Assembly (NCBI GenBank): GCA_963555705.1
Contig: OY743190.1
Span: forward strand, 16,065,491-16,129,490
DNA from: Ligustrum vulgare
Taxonomy: Eukaryota; Streptophyta; Magnoliopsida; Lamiales; Oleaceae
Direction: 5' to 3'
Length of the DNA stretch: 64,000 bases
Shown here: in pieces, positions 35,404-48,796 of the stretch
Position numbering within the stretch: position 1 is the first letter of the stretch
How the letters are laid out: each line of letters starts with the position of its first letter
Translations under genes and position numbers: made by a program
The notes under the pieces: generated by a model
Seen by the model: only the letters and a program-made list of their open reading frames with translations
What the model was told of the DNA's origin: nothing
The model's database searches: none

Positions 35404-36620
35404 GTGCATAATTCTACCCGACGGTGGAAGCAAGGCACAGAACTGATAGCCACCAATAAACTAAATGTTCTGGATTCCTTCAATGCGCAGTGTTCTAAAC
35501 AAGTCCTTCACTTTGTCGGCTGCATGTTTGAGTTGACAAAGCCAAATTCTAAATGCTTTATCGGTAAATTGTCGTTCTTCTGCATCTTGAATATGAGTTT
35601 GGACCATTGGCTACAAACTTTGGAGCTCCTTGAACCTATCATGTAGCTCCCAACAAACTTTTGAAGACTTGCTTGACGACATCAAATATTTGCGTAAGTA
35701 GGAAATGTATTATTCTACAAACTTCAGCAACCTAAGAATCCGTGATGAATTGACAAAGGCAGCAACAGAATAATTCAACTTACAGTTGGCAAAAAGAAAT
35801 ATTGGCGAAAACAAATTTGAAAAGCAGGAAATGAAACTACCTCTTGAAAACAACATCAGGAGTAGCCGACGGAGCAACCGCATCTGTTATATCAAATGTT
35901 GGTACTTCAGGAATTGGGAAAACAGGTCTTTGCCAATTCATCAATAATGACGACAAGGAAATGGAACATTTCCAAAATTTAAGAATATGACTTTTTGTAT
36001 CACGTGATTTCAATGTTAAAAGAACAATTAAAGCAGTAATTTAGTCATCAACAGAAATAAATGTTATTCAATGAACTTGAACATTCTGTACAATGATGTG
36101 AAATCATTAAAACAAAAGAAATGTCTTCTTGTACTCGGTGATGGTTTTGATGCACTAAGGCCACTGTTCAAGTGTGGACTTGATGGAAGCAAGATACTTG
36201 TCAAAAAGTTGCAATGGCTCCAGGCAATTCTAATTCTGCACATTCCTTGAAGGATATGACAAATGATGACCGCTGGAAAATATTGGAAGGGGCGCCTTTC
36301 TTTTGATCAAACAAAAGAAGTGTAATTTCCTAATTTTCAAGCAACTGTCGAACAACTAATGTGGAAATGTGAAGGTATTCCTTTGGCTTCAAAATTCTTG
36401 GTGGTCACATGTGCTCCAAGACAGATGATAAAGAGTGGTTATACGTTCAGAATAGTAATCTTTGGAATTTGGAGGCTTATAAAAATAAAATTTTACCTGC
36501 CCTACTTGTAAGTTACATGCATATGACGCTGTATCTCAAACACTGCTTTGTATTTTGCACGGTAATCCCAAAGAATTATGAAATCAAGGGTGAGAGATTA
36601 ATCCGTATGCGGATGTCAAT
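35404..36620 (+). repeat. Satellite monomer 30 (frameshift type)
   Basis: 1,217 bp. 'cccgacgg', 'gtgaaatc' deletion, 'gaaggggcgcc' insertion, 'attcttggtgg', 'ctttggaat'. Its counterpart is copy 35. Confidence 0.97.
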
Positions 36621-37838
36621 GTGCATAATTCTACCCGATGGTGGAAGCAAGGCACAGAACTGATAGCCACCAATAAACTAAATGTTCTGGATTCCTTCAA
36701 TGCGCAGTGTTCTAAACAAGTCCTTCACTTTGTCGGCTGCATGTTTGAGTTGACAAAGCCAAATTCTAAATGCTTTATCGGTAAATTGTCGTTCTTCTGC
36801 ATCTTGAATATGAGTTTGGACCATTGGCTACAAACTGTGGAGCTCCTTGAACCTATCATGTAGCTCCCAACAAACTTTTGAAGACTTGCTTGATGACATC
36901 AAATATTTGCGTAAGTAGGAAATGTATTATTCTACAAACTTCAGCAACCTAAGAATCCGTGATGAATTGACAAAGGCAGCAACAGAATAATTCAACTTAC
37001 AGTTGGCAAAAAGAAATATTGGCGAAAACCAATTTGAAAAGCAGGAAATGAAACTACCTCTTGAAAACAACATCAGGAGTAGCCGACGGAGCAACCGCAT
37101 CTGTTATATCAAATGTTGGTACTTCAGGAATTGGGAAAACAGGTCTTTGCCAATTCATCAATAATGACGACAAGGAAATGGAACATTTCCAAAATTTAAG
37201 AATATGACTTTTTGTATCACGTGATTTCAATGTTAAAAGAACAATTAAAGAAGTAATTTAGTCATCAACAGGAAATAAATGTTATTCAATGAACTTGAAC
37301 ATTCTCTACAATGATGTGGAAATCATTAAAACAAAAGAAATGTCTTCTTGTACTCGGTGATGGTTTTGATGCACTAAGGCCACTGTTCAAGTGTGGACTT
37401 GATGGAAGCAAGATACTTGTCAAAAAGTTGCAATGGCTCCAGGCAATTCTAATTCTGCACATTCCTTGAAGGATATGACAAATGATGACCGCTGGAAAAT
37501 ATTGGAAGGGCGCCTTTCTTTTGATCAAACAAAAGAAGAGTAATTTCCTAATTTTCAAGCTACTGTCGAACAACTAATGTGGAAATGTGAAGGTATTCCT
37601 TTGGCTTCAAAATTCTCGGTGGTCACATGTGCTCCAAGACAGATGATAAAGAGTGGTTATACGTTCAGAATAGTAATCTTCGGAATTTGGAGGCTTATAA
37701 AAATAAAATTTTACCTGCCCTACTTGTAAGTTACATGCATATGACGCTGTATCTCAAACACTGCTTTGTATTTTGCACGGTAATCCCAAAGAATTATGAA
37801 ATCGAGGGTGAGAGATTAATCCGTATGCGGATGTCAAT
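36621..37838 (+). repeat. Satellite monomer 31
   Basis: 1,218 bp. 'actgtggag', 'cttgatgac' and 'aaagaagtaa'. The last two are found again only in copy 36. Confidence 0.97.
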
Positions 37839-39056
37839 GTGCATAATTCTACCCGATGGTGGAAGCAAGGCACAGAACTGATAGCCACCAATAAACTAAA
37901 TGTTCTGGATTCCTTCAATGCGCAGTGTTCTAAACAAGTCCTTCACTTTGTCGGCTGCATGTTTGAGTTGACAAAGCCAAATTCTAAATGCTTTATCGGT
38001 AAATTGTCGTTCTTCTGCATCTTGAATATGAGTTTGGACCATTGGCTACAAACTGTGGAGCTCCTTGAACCTATCATGTAGCTCCCAACAAACTTTTGAA
38101 GACTTGCTTGACGACATCAAATATTTGCGTAAGTAGGAAATGTATTATTCTACAAACTTCAGCAACCTAAGAATCCGTGATGAATTGACAAAGGCAGCAA
38201 CAGAATAATTCAACTTACAGTTGGCAAAAAGAAATATTGGCGAAAACAAATTTGAAAAGCAGGAAATGAAACTACCTCTTGAAAACAACATCAGGAGTAG
38301 CCGACGGAGCAACCGCATCTGTTATATCAAATGTTGGTACTTCAGGAATTGGGAAAACAGGTCTTTGCCAATTCATCAATAATGACGACAGGGAAATGGA
38401 ACATTTCCAAAATTTAAGAATATGACTTTTTGTATCACGTGATTTCAATGTTAAAAGAACAATTAAAGCAGTAATTTAGTCATCAACAGGAAATAAATGT
38501 TATTCAATGAACTTGAACATTCTGTACAATGATGTGGAAATCATTAAAACAAAAGAAATGTCTTCTTGTACTTGGTGATGGTTTTGATGCACTAAGGCCA
38601 CTGTTCAAGTGTGGACTTGATGGAAGCAAGATACTTGTCAAAAAGTTGCAATGGCTCCAGGCAATTCTAATTCTGCACATTCCTTGAAGGATATGACAAA
38701 TGATGACCGCTGGAAAATATTGGAAGGGCGCCTTTCTTTTGATCAAACAAAAGAAGAGTAATTTCCTAATTTTCAAGCTACTGTCGAACAACTAATGTGG
38801 AAATGTGAAGGTATTCCTTTGGCTTCAAAATTCTCGGTGGTCACATGTGCTCCAAGACAGATGATAAAGAGTGGTTATACGTTCAGAATAGTAATCTTCG
38901 GAATTTGGAGGCTTATAAAAATAAAATTTTACCTGCCCTACTTGTAAGTTACATGCATATGACGCTGTATCTCAAACACTGCTTTGTATTTTGCACGGTA
39001 ATCCCAAAGAATTATGAAATCGAGGGTGAGAGATTAATCCGTATGCGGATGTCAAT
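37839..39056 (+). repeat. Satellite monomer 32
   Basis: 1,218 bp. Copy 28 haplotype, including 'cttggtgatgg'. Confidence 0.97.
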
Positions 39057-40274
39057 GTGCATAATTCTACCCGATGGTGGAAGCAAGGCACAGAACTGAT
39101 AGCCACCAATAAACTAAATGTTCTGGATTCCTTCAATGCACAGTGTTCTAAACAAGTCCTTCACTTTGTCGGCTGCATGTTTGAGTTGACAAAGCCAAAT
39201 TCTAAATGCTTTATCGGTAAATTGTCGTTCTTCTGCATCTTGAATATGAGTTTGGACCATTGGCTACAAACTTTGGAGCTCCTTGAACCTATCATGTAGC
39301 TCCCAACAAACTTTTGAATACTTGCTTGACGACATCAAATATTTGCGTAAGTAGGAAATGTATTATTCTACAAACTTCAGCAACCTAAGAATCCGTGATG
39401 AATTGACAAAGGCAGCAACAGAATAATTCAACTTACAGTTGGCAAAAAGAAATATTGGCGAAAACCAATTTGAAAAGCAGGAAATGAAACTACCTCTTGA
39501 AAACAACATCAGGAGTAGCCGACGGAGCAACCGCATCTGTTATATCAAATGTTGGTACTTCAGGAATTGGGAAAACAGGTCTTTGCCAATTCATCAATAA
39601 TGACGACAGGGAAATGGAACATTTCCAAAATTTAAGAATATGACTTTTTGTATCACGTGATTTCAATGTTAAAAGAACAATTAAAGCAGTAATTTAGTCA
39701 TCAACAGGAAATAAATGTTATTCAATGAACTTGAACATTCTCTACAATGATGTGGAAATCATTAAAACAAAAGAAATGTCTTCTTGTACTCGGTGATGGT
39801 TTTGATGCACTAAGGCCACTGTTCAAGTGTGGACTTGATGGAAGCAAGATACTTGTCAAAAAGTTGCAATGGCTCCAGGCAATTCTAATTCTGCACATTC
39901 CTTGAAGGATATGACAAATGATGACCGCTGGAAAATATTGGAAGGGCGCCTTTCTTTTGATCAAACAAAAGGAGAGTAATTTCCTAATTTTCAAGCTACT
40001 GTCGAACAACTAATGTGGAAATGTGAAGGTATTCCTTTGGCTTCAAAATTCTCGGTGGTCACATGTGCTCCAAGACAGATGATAAAGAGTGGTTATACGT
40101 TCAGAATAGTAATCTTCGGAATTTGGAGGCTTATAAAAATAAAATTTTACCTGCCGTACTTGTAAGTTACATGCATATGACGCTGTATCTCAAACACTGC
40201 TTTGTATTTTGCACGGTAATCCCAAAGAATTATGAAATCAAGGGTGAGAGATTAATCCGTATGCGGATGTCAAT
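39057..40274 (+). repeat. Satellite monomer 33
   Basis: 1,218 bp. Copy 29 haplotype ('aatgcacag', 'gaatactt', 'tgccgtac') plus a new 'aaaaggagag'. Confidence 0.97.
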
Positions 40275-41490
40275 GTGCATAATTCTACCCGACGGTGGAA
40301 GCAAGGCACAGAACTGATAGCCACCAATAAACTAAATGTTCTGGATTCCTTCAATGCGCAGTGTTCTAAACAAGTCCTTCACTTTGTCGGCTGCATGTTT
40401 GAGTTGACAAAGCCAAATTCTAAATGCTTTATCGGTAAATTGTCGTTCTTCTGCATCTTGAATATGAGTTTGGACCATTGGCTACAAACTTTGGAGCTCC
40501 TTGAACCTATCATGTAGCTCCCAACAAACTTTTGAAGACTTGCTTGACGACATCAAATATTTGCGTAAGTAGGAAATGTATTATTCTACAAACTTCAGCA
40601 ACCTAAGAATCCGTGATGAATTGACAAAGGCAGCAACAGAATAATTCAACTTACAGTTGGCAAAAAGAAATATTGGCGAAAACAAATTTGAAAAGCAGGA
40701 AATGAAACTACCTCTTGAAAACAACATCAGGAGTAGCCGACGGAGCAACCGCATCTGTTATATCAAATGTTGGTACTTCAGGAATTGGGAAAACAGGTCT
40801 TTGCCAATTCATCAATAATGACGACAAGGAAATGGAACATTTCCAAAATTTAAGAATATGACTTTTTGTATCACGTGATTTCAATGTTAAAAGAACAATT
40901 AAAGCAGTAATTTAGTCATCAACAGAAATAAATGTTATTCAATGAACTTGAACATTCTGTACAATGATGTGAAATCATTAAAACAAAAGAAATGTCTTCT
41001 TGTACTCGGTGATGGTTTTGATGCACTAAGGCCACTGTTCAAGTGTGGACTTGATGGAAGCAAGATACTTGTCAAAAAGTTGCAATGGCTCCAGGCAATT
41101 CTAATTCTGCACATTCCTTGAAGGATATGACAAATGATGACCGCTGGAAAATATTGGAAGGGCGCCTTTCTTTTGATCAAACAAAAGGAGAGTAATTTCC
41201 TAATTTTCAAGCTACTGTCGAACAACTAATGTGGAAATGTGAAGGTATTCCTTTGGCTTCAAAATTCTCGGTGGTCACATGTGCTCCAAGACAGATGATA
41301 AAGAGTGGTTATACGTTCAGAATAGTAATCTTCGGAATTTGGAGGCTTATAAAAATAAAATTTTACCTGCCGTACTTGTAAGTTACATGCATATGACGCT
41401 GTATCTCAAACACTGCTTTGTATTTTGCACGGTAATCCCAAAGAATTATGAAATCAAGGGTGAGAGATTAATCCGTATGCGGATGTCAAT
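40275..41490 (+). repeat. Satellite monomer 34 (recombinant extra unit)
   Basis: 1,216 bp. Left part as copies 30 and 35 ('cccgacgg', 'aaacaaa', 'gtgaaatc'); right part as copy 33 ('aaaaggagag', 'gctactg', 'tgccgtac'). It has no counterpart between copies 29 and 30. Confidence 0.97.
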
Positions 41491-42707
41491 GTGCATAATT
41501 CTACCCGACGGTGGAAGCAAGGCACAGAACTGATAGCCACCAATAAACTAAATGTTCTGGATTCCTTCAATGCGCAGTGTTCTAAACAAGTCCTTCACTT
41601 TGTCGGCTGCATGTTTGAGTTGACAAAGCCAAATTCTAAATGCTTTATCGGTAAATTGTCGTTCTTCTGCATCTTGAATATGAGTTTGGACCATTGGCTA
41701 CAAACTTTGGAGCTCCTTGAACCTATCATGTAGCTCCCAACAAACTTTTGAAGACTTGCTTGACGACATCAAATATTTGCGTAAGTAGGAAATGTATTAT
41801 TCTACAAACTTCAGCAACCTAAGAATCCGTGATGAATTGACAAAGGCAGCAACAGAATAATTCAACTTACAGTTGGCAAAAAGAAATATTGGCGAAAACA
41901 AATTTGAAAAGCAGGAAATGAAACTACCTCTTGAAAACAACATCAGGAGTAGCCGACGGAGCAACCGCATCTGTTATATCAAATGTTGGTACTTCAGGAA
42001 TTGGGAAAACAGGTCTTTGCCAATTCATCAATAATGACGACAAGGAAATGGAACATTTCCAAAATTTAAGAATATGACTTTTTGTATCACGTGATTTCAA
42101 TGTTAAAAGAACAATTAAAGCAGTAATTTAGTCATCAACAGAAATAAATGTTATTCAATGAACTTGAACATTCTGTACAATGATGTGAAATCATTAAAAC
42201 AAAAGAAATGTCTTCTTGTACTCGGTGATGGTTTTGATGCACTAAGGCCACTGTTCAAGTGTGGACTTGATGGAAGCAAGATACTTGTCAAAAAGTTGCA
42301 ATGGCTCCAGGCAATTCTAATTCTGCACATTCCTTGAAGGATATGACAAATGATGACCGCTGGAAAATATTGGAAGGGGCGCCTTTCTTTTGATCAAACA
42401 AAAGAAGTGTAATTTCCTAATTTTCAAGCAACTGTCGAACAACTAATGTGGAAATGTGAAGGTATTCCTTTGGCTTCAAAATTCTTGGTGGTCACATGTG
42501 CTCCAAGACAGATGATAAAGAGTGGTTATACGTTCAGAATAGTAATCTTTGGAATTTGGAGGCTTATAAAAATAAAATTTTACCTGCCCTACTTGTAAGT
42601 TACATGCATATGACGCTGTATCTCAAACACTGCTTTGTATTTTGCACGGTAATCCCAAAGAATTATGAAATCAAGGGTGAGAGATTAATCCGTATGCGGA
42701 TGTCAAT
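41491..42707 (+). repeat. Satellite monomer 35 (frameshift type)
   Basis: 1,217 bp. Copy 30 haplotype throughout, including 'attcttggtgg' and 'gaaggggcgcc'. Confidence 0.97.
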
Positions 42708-43925
42708 GTGCATAATTCTACCCGATGGTGGAAGCAAGGCACAGAACTGATAGCCACCAATAAACTAAATGTTCTGGATTCCTTCAATGCGCAGTGTTCT
42801 AAACAAGTCCTTCACTTTGTCGGCTGCATGTTTGAGTTGACAAAGCCAAATTCTAAATGCTTTATCGGTAAATTGTCGTTCTTCTGCATCTTGAATATGA
42901 GTTTGGACCATTGGCTACAAACTGTGGAGCTCCTTGAACCTATCATGTAGCTCCCAACAAACTTTTGAAGACTTGCTTGATGACATCAAATATTTGCGTA
43001 AGTAGGAAATGTATTATTCTACAAACTTCAGCAACCTAAGAATCCGTGATGAATTGACAAAGGCAGCAACAGAATAATTCAACTTACAGTTGGCAAAAAG
43101 AAATATTGGCGAAAACCAATTTGAAAAGCAGGAAATGAAACTACCTCTTGAAAACAACATCAGGAGTAGCCGACGGAGCAACCGCATCTGTTATATCAAA
43201 TGTTGGTACTTCAGGAATTGGGAAAACAGGTCTTTGCCAATTCATCAATAATGACGACAAGGAAATGGAACATTTCCAAAATTTAAGAATATGACTTTTT
43301 GTATCACGTGATTTCAATGTTAAAAGAACAATTAAAGAAGTAATTTAGTCATCAACAGGAAATAAATGTTATTCAATGAACTTGAACATTCTCTACAATG
43401 ATGTGGAAATCATTAAAACAAAAGAAATGTCTTCTTGTACTCGGTGATGGTTTTGATGCACTAAGGCCACTGTTCAAGTGTGGACTTGATGGAAGCAAGA
43501 TACTTGTCAAAAAGTTGCAATGGCTCCAGGCAATTCTAATTCTGCACATTCCTTGAAGGATATGACAAATGATGACCGCTGGAAAATATTGGAAGGGCGC
43601 CTTTCTTTTGATCAAACAAAAGAAGAGTAATTTCCTAATTTTCAAGCTACTGTCGAACAACTAATGTGGAAATGTGAAGGTATTCCTTTGGCTTCAAAAT
43701 TCTCGGTGGTCACATGTGCTCCAAGACAGATGATAAAGAGTGGTTATACGTTCAGAATAGTAATCTTCGGAATTTGGAGGCTTATAAAAATAAAATTTTA
43801 CCTGCCCTACTTGTAAGTTACATGCATATGACGCTGTATCTCAAACACTGCTTTGTATTTTGCACGGTAATCCCAAAGAATTATGAAATCGAGGGTGAGA
43901 GATTAATCCGTATGCGGATGTCAAT
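42708..43925 (+). repeat. Satellite monomer 36
   Basis: 1,218 bp. Copy 31 haplotype ('cttgatgac', 'aaagaagtaa'). Confidence 0.97.
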
Positions 43926-45143
43926 GTGCATAATTCTACCCGATGGTGGAAGCAAGGCACAGAACTGATAGCCACCAATAAACTAAATGTTCTGGATTCC
44001 TTCAATGCGCAGTGTTCTAAACAAGTCCTTCACTTTGTCGGCTGCATGTTTGAGTTGACAAAGCCAAATTCTAAATGCTTTATCGGTAAATTGTCGTTCT
44101 TCTGCATCTTGAATATGAGTTTGGACCATTGGCTACAAACTGTGGAGCTCCTTGAACCTATCATGTAGCTCCCAACAAACTTTTGAAGACTTGCTTGACG
44201 ACATCAAATATTTGCGTAAGTAGGAAATGTATTATTCTACAAACTTCAGCAACCTAAGAATCCGTGATGAATTGACAAAGGCAGCAACAGAATAATTCAA
44301 CTTACAGTTGGCAAAAAGAAATATTGGCGAAAACAAATTTGAAAAGCAGGAAATGAAACTACCTCTTGAAAACAACATCAGGAGTAGCCGACGGAGCAAC
44401 CGCATCTGTTATATCAAATGTTGGTACTTCAGGAATTGGGAAAACAGGTCTTTGCCAATTCATCAATAATGACGACAGGGAAATGGAACATTTCCAAAAT
44501 TTAAGAATATGACTTTTTGTATCACGTGATTTCAATGTTAAAAGAACAATTAAAGCAGTAATTTAGTCATCAACAGGAAATAAATGTTATTCAATGAACT
44601 TGAACATTCTGTACAATGATGTGGAAATCATTAAAACAAAAGAAATGTCTTCTTGTACTCGGTGATGGTTTTGATGCACTAAGGCCACTGTTCAAGTGTG
44701 GACTTGATGGAAGCAAGATACTTGTCAAAAAGTTGCAATGGCTCCAGGCAATTCTAATTCTGCACATTCCTTGAAGGATATGACAAATGATGACCGCTGG
44801 AAAATATTGGAAGGGCGCCTTTCTTTTGATCAAACAAAAGAAGAGTAATTTCCTAATTTTCAAGCTACTGTCGAACAACTAATGTGGAAATGTGAAGGTA
44901 TTCCTTTGGCTTCAAAATTCTCGGTGGTCACATGTGCTCCAAGACAGATGATAAAGAGTGGTTATACGTTCAGAATAGTAATCTTCGGAATTTGGAGGCT
45001 TATAAAAATAAAATTTTACCTGCCCTACTTGTAAGTTACATGCATATGACGCTGTATCTCAAACACTGCTTTGTATTTTGCACGGTAATCCCAAAGAATT
45101 ATGAAATCGAGGGTGAGAGATTAATCCGTATGCGGATGTCAAT
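43926..45143 (+). repeat. Satellite monomer 37
   Basis: 1,218 bp. Copy 32 haplotype but with 'ctcggtgatgg', so the CpG is intact here. Confidence 0.97.
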
Positions 45144-46361
45144 GTGCATAATTCTACCCGATGGTGGAAGCAAGGCACAGAACTGATAGCCACCAATAAA
45201 CTAAATGTTCTGGATTCCTTCAATGCGCAGTGTTCTAAACAAGTCCTTCACTTTGTCGGCTGCATGTTTGAGTTGACAAAGCCAAATTCTAAATGCTTTA
45301 TCGGTAAATTGTCGTTCTTCTGCATCTTGAATATGAGTTTGGACCATTGGCTACAAACTTTGGAGCTCCTTGAACCTATCATGTAGCTCCCAACAAACTT
45401 TTGAATACTTGCTTGACGACATCAAATATTTGCGTAAGTAGGAAATGTATTATTCTACAAACTTCAGCAACCTAAGAATCCGTGATGAATTGACAAAGGC
45501 AGCAACAGAATAATTCAACTTACAGTTGGCAAAAAGAAATATTGGCGAAAACCAATTTGAAAAGCAGGAAATGAAACTACCTCTTGAAAACAACATCAGG
45601 AGTAGCCGACGGAGCAACCGCATCTGTTATATCAAATGTTGGTACTTCAGGAATTGGGAAAACAGGTCTTTGCCAATTCATCAATAATGACGACAGGGAA
45701 ATGGAACATTTCCAAAATTTAAGAATATGACTTTTTGTATCACGTGATTTCAATGTTAAAAGAACAATTAAAGCAGTAATTTAGTCATCAACAGGAAATA
45801 AATGTTATTCAATGAACTTGAACATTCTCTACAATGATGTGGAAATCATTAAAACAAAAGAAATGTCTTCTTGTACTCGGTGATGGTTTTGATGCACTAA
45901 GGCCACTGTTCAAGTGTGGACTTGATGGAAGCAAGATACTTGTCAAAAAGTTGCAATGGCTCCAGGCAATTCTAATTCTGCACATTCCTTGAAGGATATG
46001 ACAAATGATGACCGCTGGAAAATATTGGAAGGGCGCCTTTCTTTTGATCAAACAAAAGGAGAGTAATTTCCTAATTTTCAAGCTACTGTCGAACAACTAA
46101 TGTGGAAATGTGAAGGTATTCCTTTGGCTTCAAAATTCTCGGTGGTCACATGTGCTCCAAGACGGATGATAAAGAGTGGTTATACGTTCAGAATAGTAAT
46201 CTTCGGAATTTGGAGGCTTATAAAAATAAAATTTTACCTGCCGTACTTGTAAGTTACATGCATATGACGCTGTATCTCAAACACTGCTTTGTATTTTGCA
46301 CGGTAATCCCAAAGAATTATGAAATCGAGGGTGAGAGATTAATCCGTATGCGGATGTCAAT
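45144..46361 (+). repeat. Satellite monomer 38
   Basis: 1,218 bp. Copy 33 haplotype ('gaatactt', 'aaaaggagag', 'tgccgtac') with 'aatgcgcag', private 'agacggatg' and 'atcgagg'. Confidence 0.97.
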
Positions 46362-47578
46362 GTGCATAATTCTACCCGACGGTGGAAGCAAGGCACAGAA
46401 CTGATAGCCACCAATAAACTAAATGTTCTGGATTCCTTCAATGCGCAGTGTTCTAAACAAGTCCTTCACTTTGTCGGCTGCATGTTTGAGTTGACAAAGC
46501 CAAATTCTAAATGCTTTATCGGTAAATTGTCGTTCTTCTGCATCTTGAATATGAGTTTGGACCATTGGCTACAAACTTTGGAGCTCCTTGAACCTATCAT
46601 GTAGCTCCCAACAAACTTTTGAAGACTTGCTTGACGACATCAAATATTTGCGTAAGTAGGAAATGTATTATTCTACAAACTTCAGCAACCTAAGAATCCG
46701 TGATGAATTGACAAAGGCAGCAACAGAATAATTCAACTTACAGTTGGCAAAAAGAAATATTGGCGAAAACAAATTTGAAAAGCAGGAAATGAAACTACCT
46801 CTTGAAAACAACATCAGGAGTAGCCGACGGAGCAACCGCATCTGTTATATCAAATGTTGGTACTTCAGGAATTGGGAAAACAGGTCTTTGCCAATTCATC
46901 AATAATGACGACAAGGAAATGGAACATTTCCAAAATTTAAGAATATGACTTTTTGTATCACGTGATTTCAATGTTAAAAGAACAATTAAAGCAGTAATTT
47001 AGTCATCAACAGAAATAAATGTTATTCAATGAACTTGAACATTCTCTACAATGATGTGGAAATCATTAAAACAAAATAAATGTCTTCTTGTACTCGGTGA
47101 TGGTTTTGATGCACTAAGGCCACTGTTCAAGTGTGGACTTGATGGAAGCAAGATACTTGTCAAAAAGTTGCAATGGCTCCAGGCAATTCTAATTCTGCAC
47201 ATTCCTTGAAGGATATGACAAATGATGACCGCTGGAAAATATTGGAAGGGCGCCTTTCTTTTGATCAAACAAAAGAAGAGTAATTTCCTAATTTTCAAGC
47301 TACTGTCGAACAACTAATGTGGAAATGTGAAGGTATTCCTTTGGCTTCAAAATTCTCGGTGGTCACATGTGCTCCAAGACAGATGATAAAGAGTGGTTAT
47401 ACGTTCAGAATAGTAATCTTCGGAATTTGGAGGCTTATAAAAATAAAATTTTACCTGCCCTACTTGTAAGTTACATGCATATGACGCTGTATCTCAAACA
47501 CTGCTTTGTATTTTGCACGGTAATCCCAAAGAATTATGAAATCAAGGGTGAGAGATTAATCCGTATGCGGATGTCAAT
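46362..47578 (+). repeat. Satellite monomer 39
   Basis: 1,217 bp. Last copy with 'cccgacgg'. Private 'caaaataaatg'. 'ctctac' and 'gctactg' lead into the right-hand family. Confidence 0.97.
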
Positions 47579-48796
47579 GTGCATAATTCTACCCGATGGT
47601 GGAAGCAAGGCACAGAACTGATAGCCACCAATAAACTAAATGTTCTGGATTCCTTCAATGCGCAGTGTTCTAAACAAGTCCTTCACTTTGTCGGCTGCAT
47701 GTTTGAGTTGACAAAGCCAAATTCTAAATGCTTTATCGGTAAATTGTCGTTCTTCTGCATCTTGAATATGAGTTTGGACCATTGGCTACAAACTTTGGAG
47801 CTCCTTGAACCTATCATGTAGCTCCCAAGAAACTTTTGAAGACTTGCTTGACGACATCAAATATTTGCGTAAGTAGGAAATGTATTATTCTACAAACTTC
47901 AGCAACCTAAGAATCCGTGATGATTTGACAAAGGCAGCAACAGAATAATTCAACTTACAGTTGGCAAAAAGAAATATTGGCGAAAACAAATTTGAAAAGC
48001 AGGAAATGAAACTACCTCTTGAAAACAACATCAGGAGTAGCCGACGGAGCAACCGCATCTGTTATATCAAATGTTGGTACTTCAGGAATTGGGAAAACAG
48101 GTCTTTGCCAATTCATCAATAATGACGACACGGAAATGGAACATTTCCAAAATTTAAGAATATGACTTTTTGTATCACGTGATTTCAATGTTAAAAGAAC
48201 AATTAAAGCAGTAATTTAGTCATCAACAGGAAATAAATGTTATTCAATGAACTTGAACATTCTCTACAATGATGTGGAAATCATTAAAACAAAAGAAATG
48301 TCTTCTTGTACTCGGTGATGGTTTTGATGCACTAAGGCCACTGTTCAAGTGTGGACTTGATGGAAGCAAGATACTTGTCAAAAAGTTGCAATGGCTCCAG
48401 GCAATTCTAATTCTGCACATTCCTTGAAGGATATGACAAATGATGACCGCTGGAAAATATTGGAAGGGCGCCTTTCTTTTGATCAAACAAAAGAAGAGTA
48501 ATTTCCTAATTTTCAAGCTACTGTCGAACAACTAATGTGGAAATGTGAAGGTATTCCTTTGGCTTCAAAATTCTCGGTGGTCACATGTGCTCCAAGACAG
48601 ATGATAAAGAGTGGTTATACGTTCAGAATAGTAATCTTCGGAATTTGGAGGCTTATAAAAATAAAATTTTACCTGCCCTACTTGTAAGTTACATGCATAT
48701 GACGCTGTATCTCAAACACTGCTTTGTATTTTGCACGGTAATCCCAAAGAATTATGAAATCAAGGGTGAGAGATTAATCCGTATGCGGATGTCAAT
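47579..48796 (+). repeat. Satellite monomer 40
   Basis: 1,218 bp. 'cccaagaaac', 'gatgatttgac', 'gacacgg', 'atcaagg'. Confidence 0.97.

Larger units (their letters stand above)
32968..46361 (+). repeat. Higher-order repeat: 4-mer then 5-mer (copies 28-38)
   Basis: Rare variants give the order 28-29-30-31, then 32-33-34-35-36, then 37-38. Copies 31/36, 32/37 and 33/38 are 6,087 bp apart. Copy 28 matches 32 at 4,871 bp. The five-unit round equals the four-unit round plus copy 34. Confidence 0.88.
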
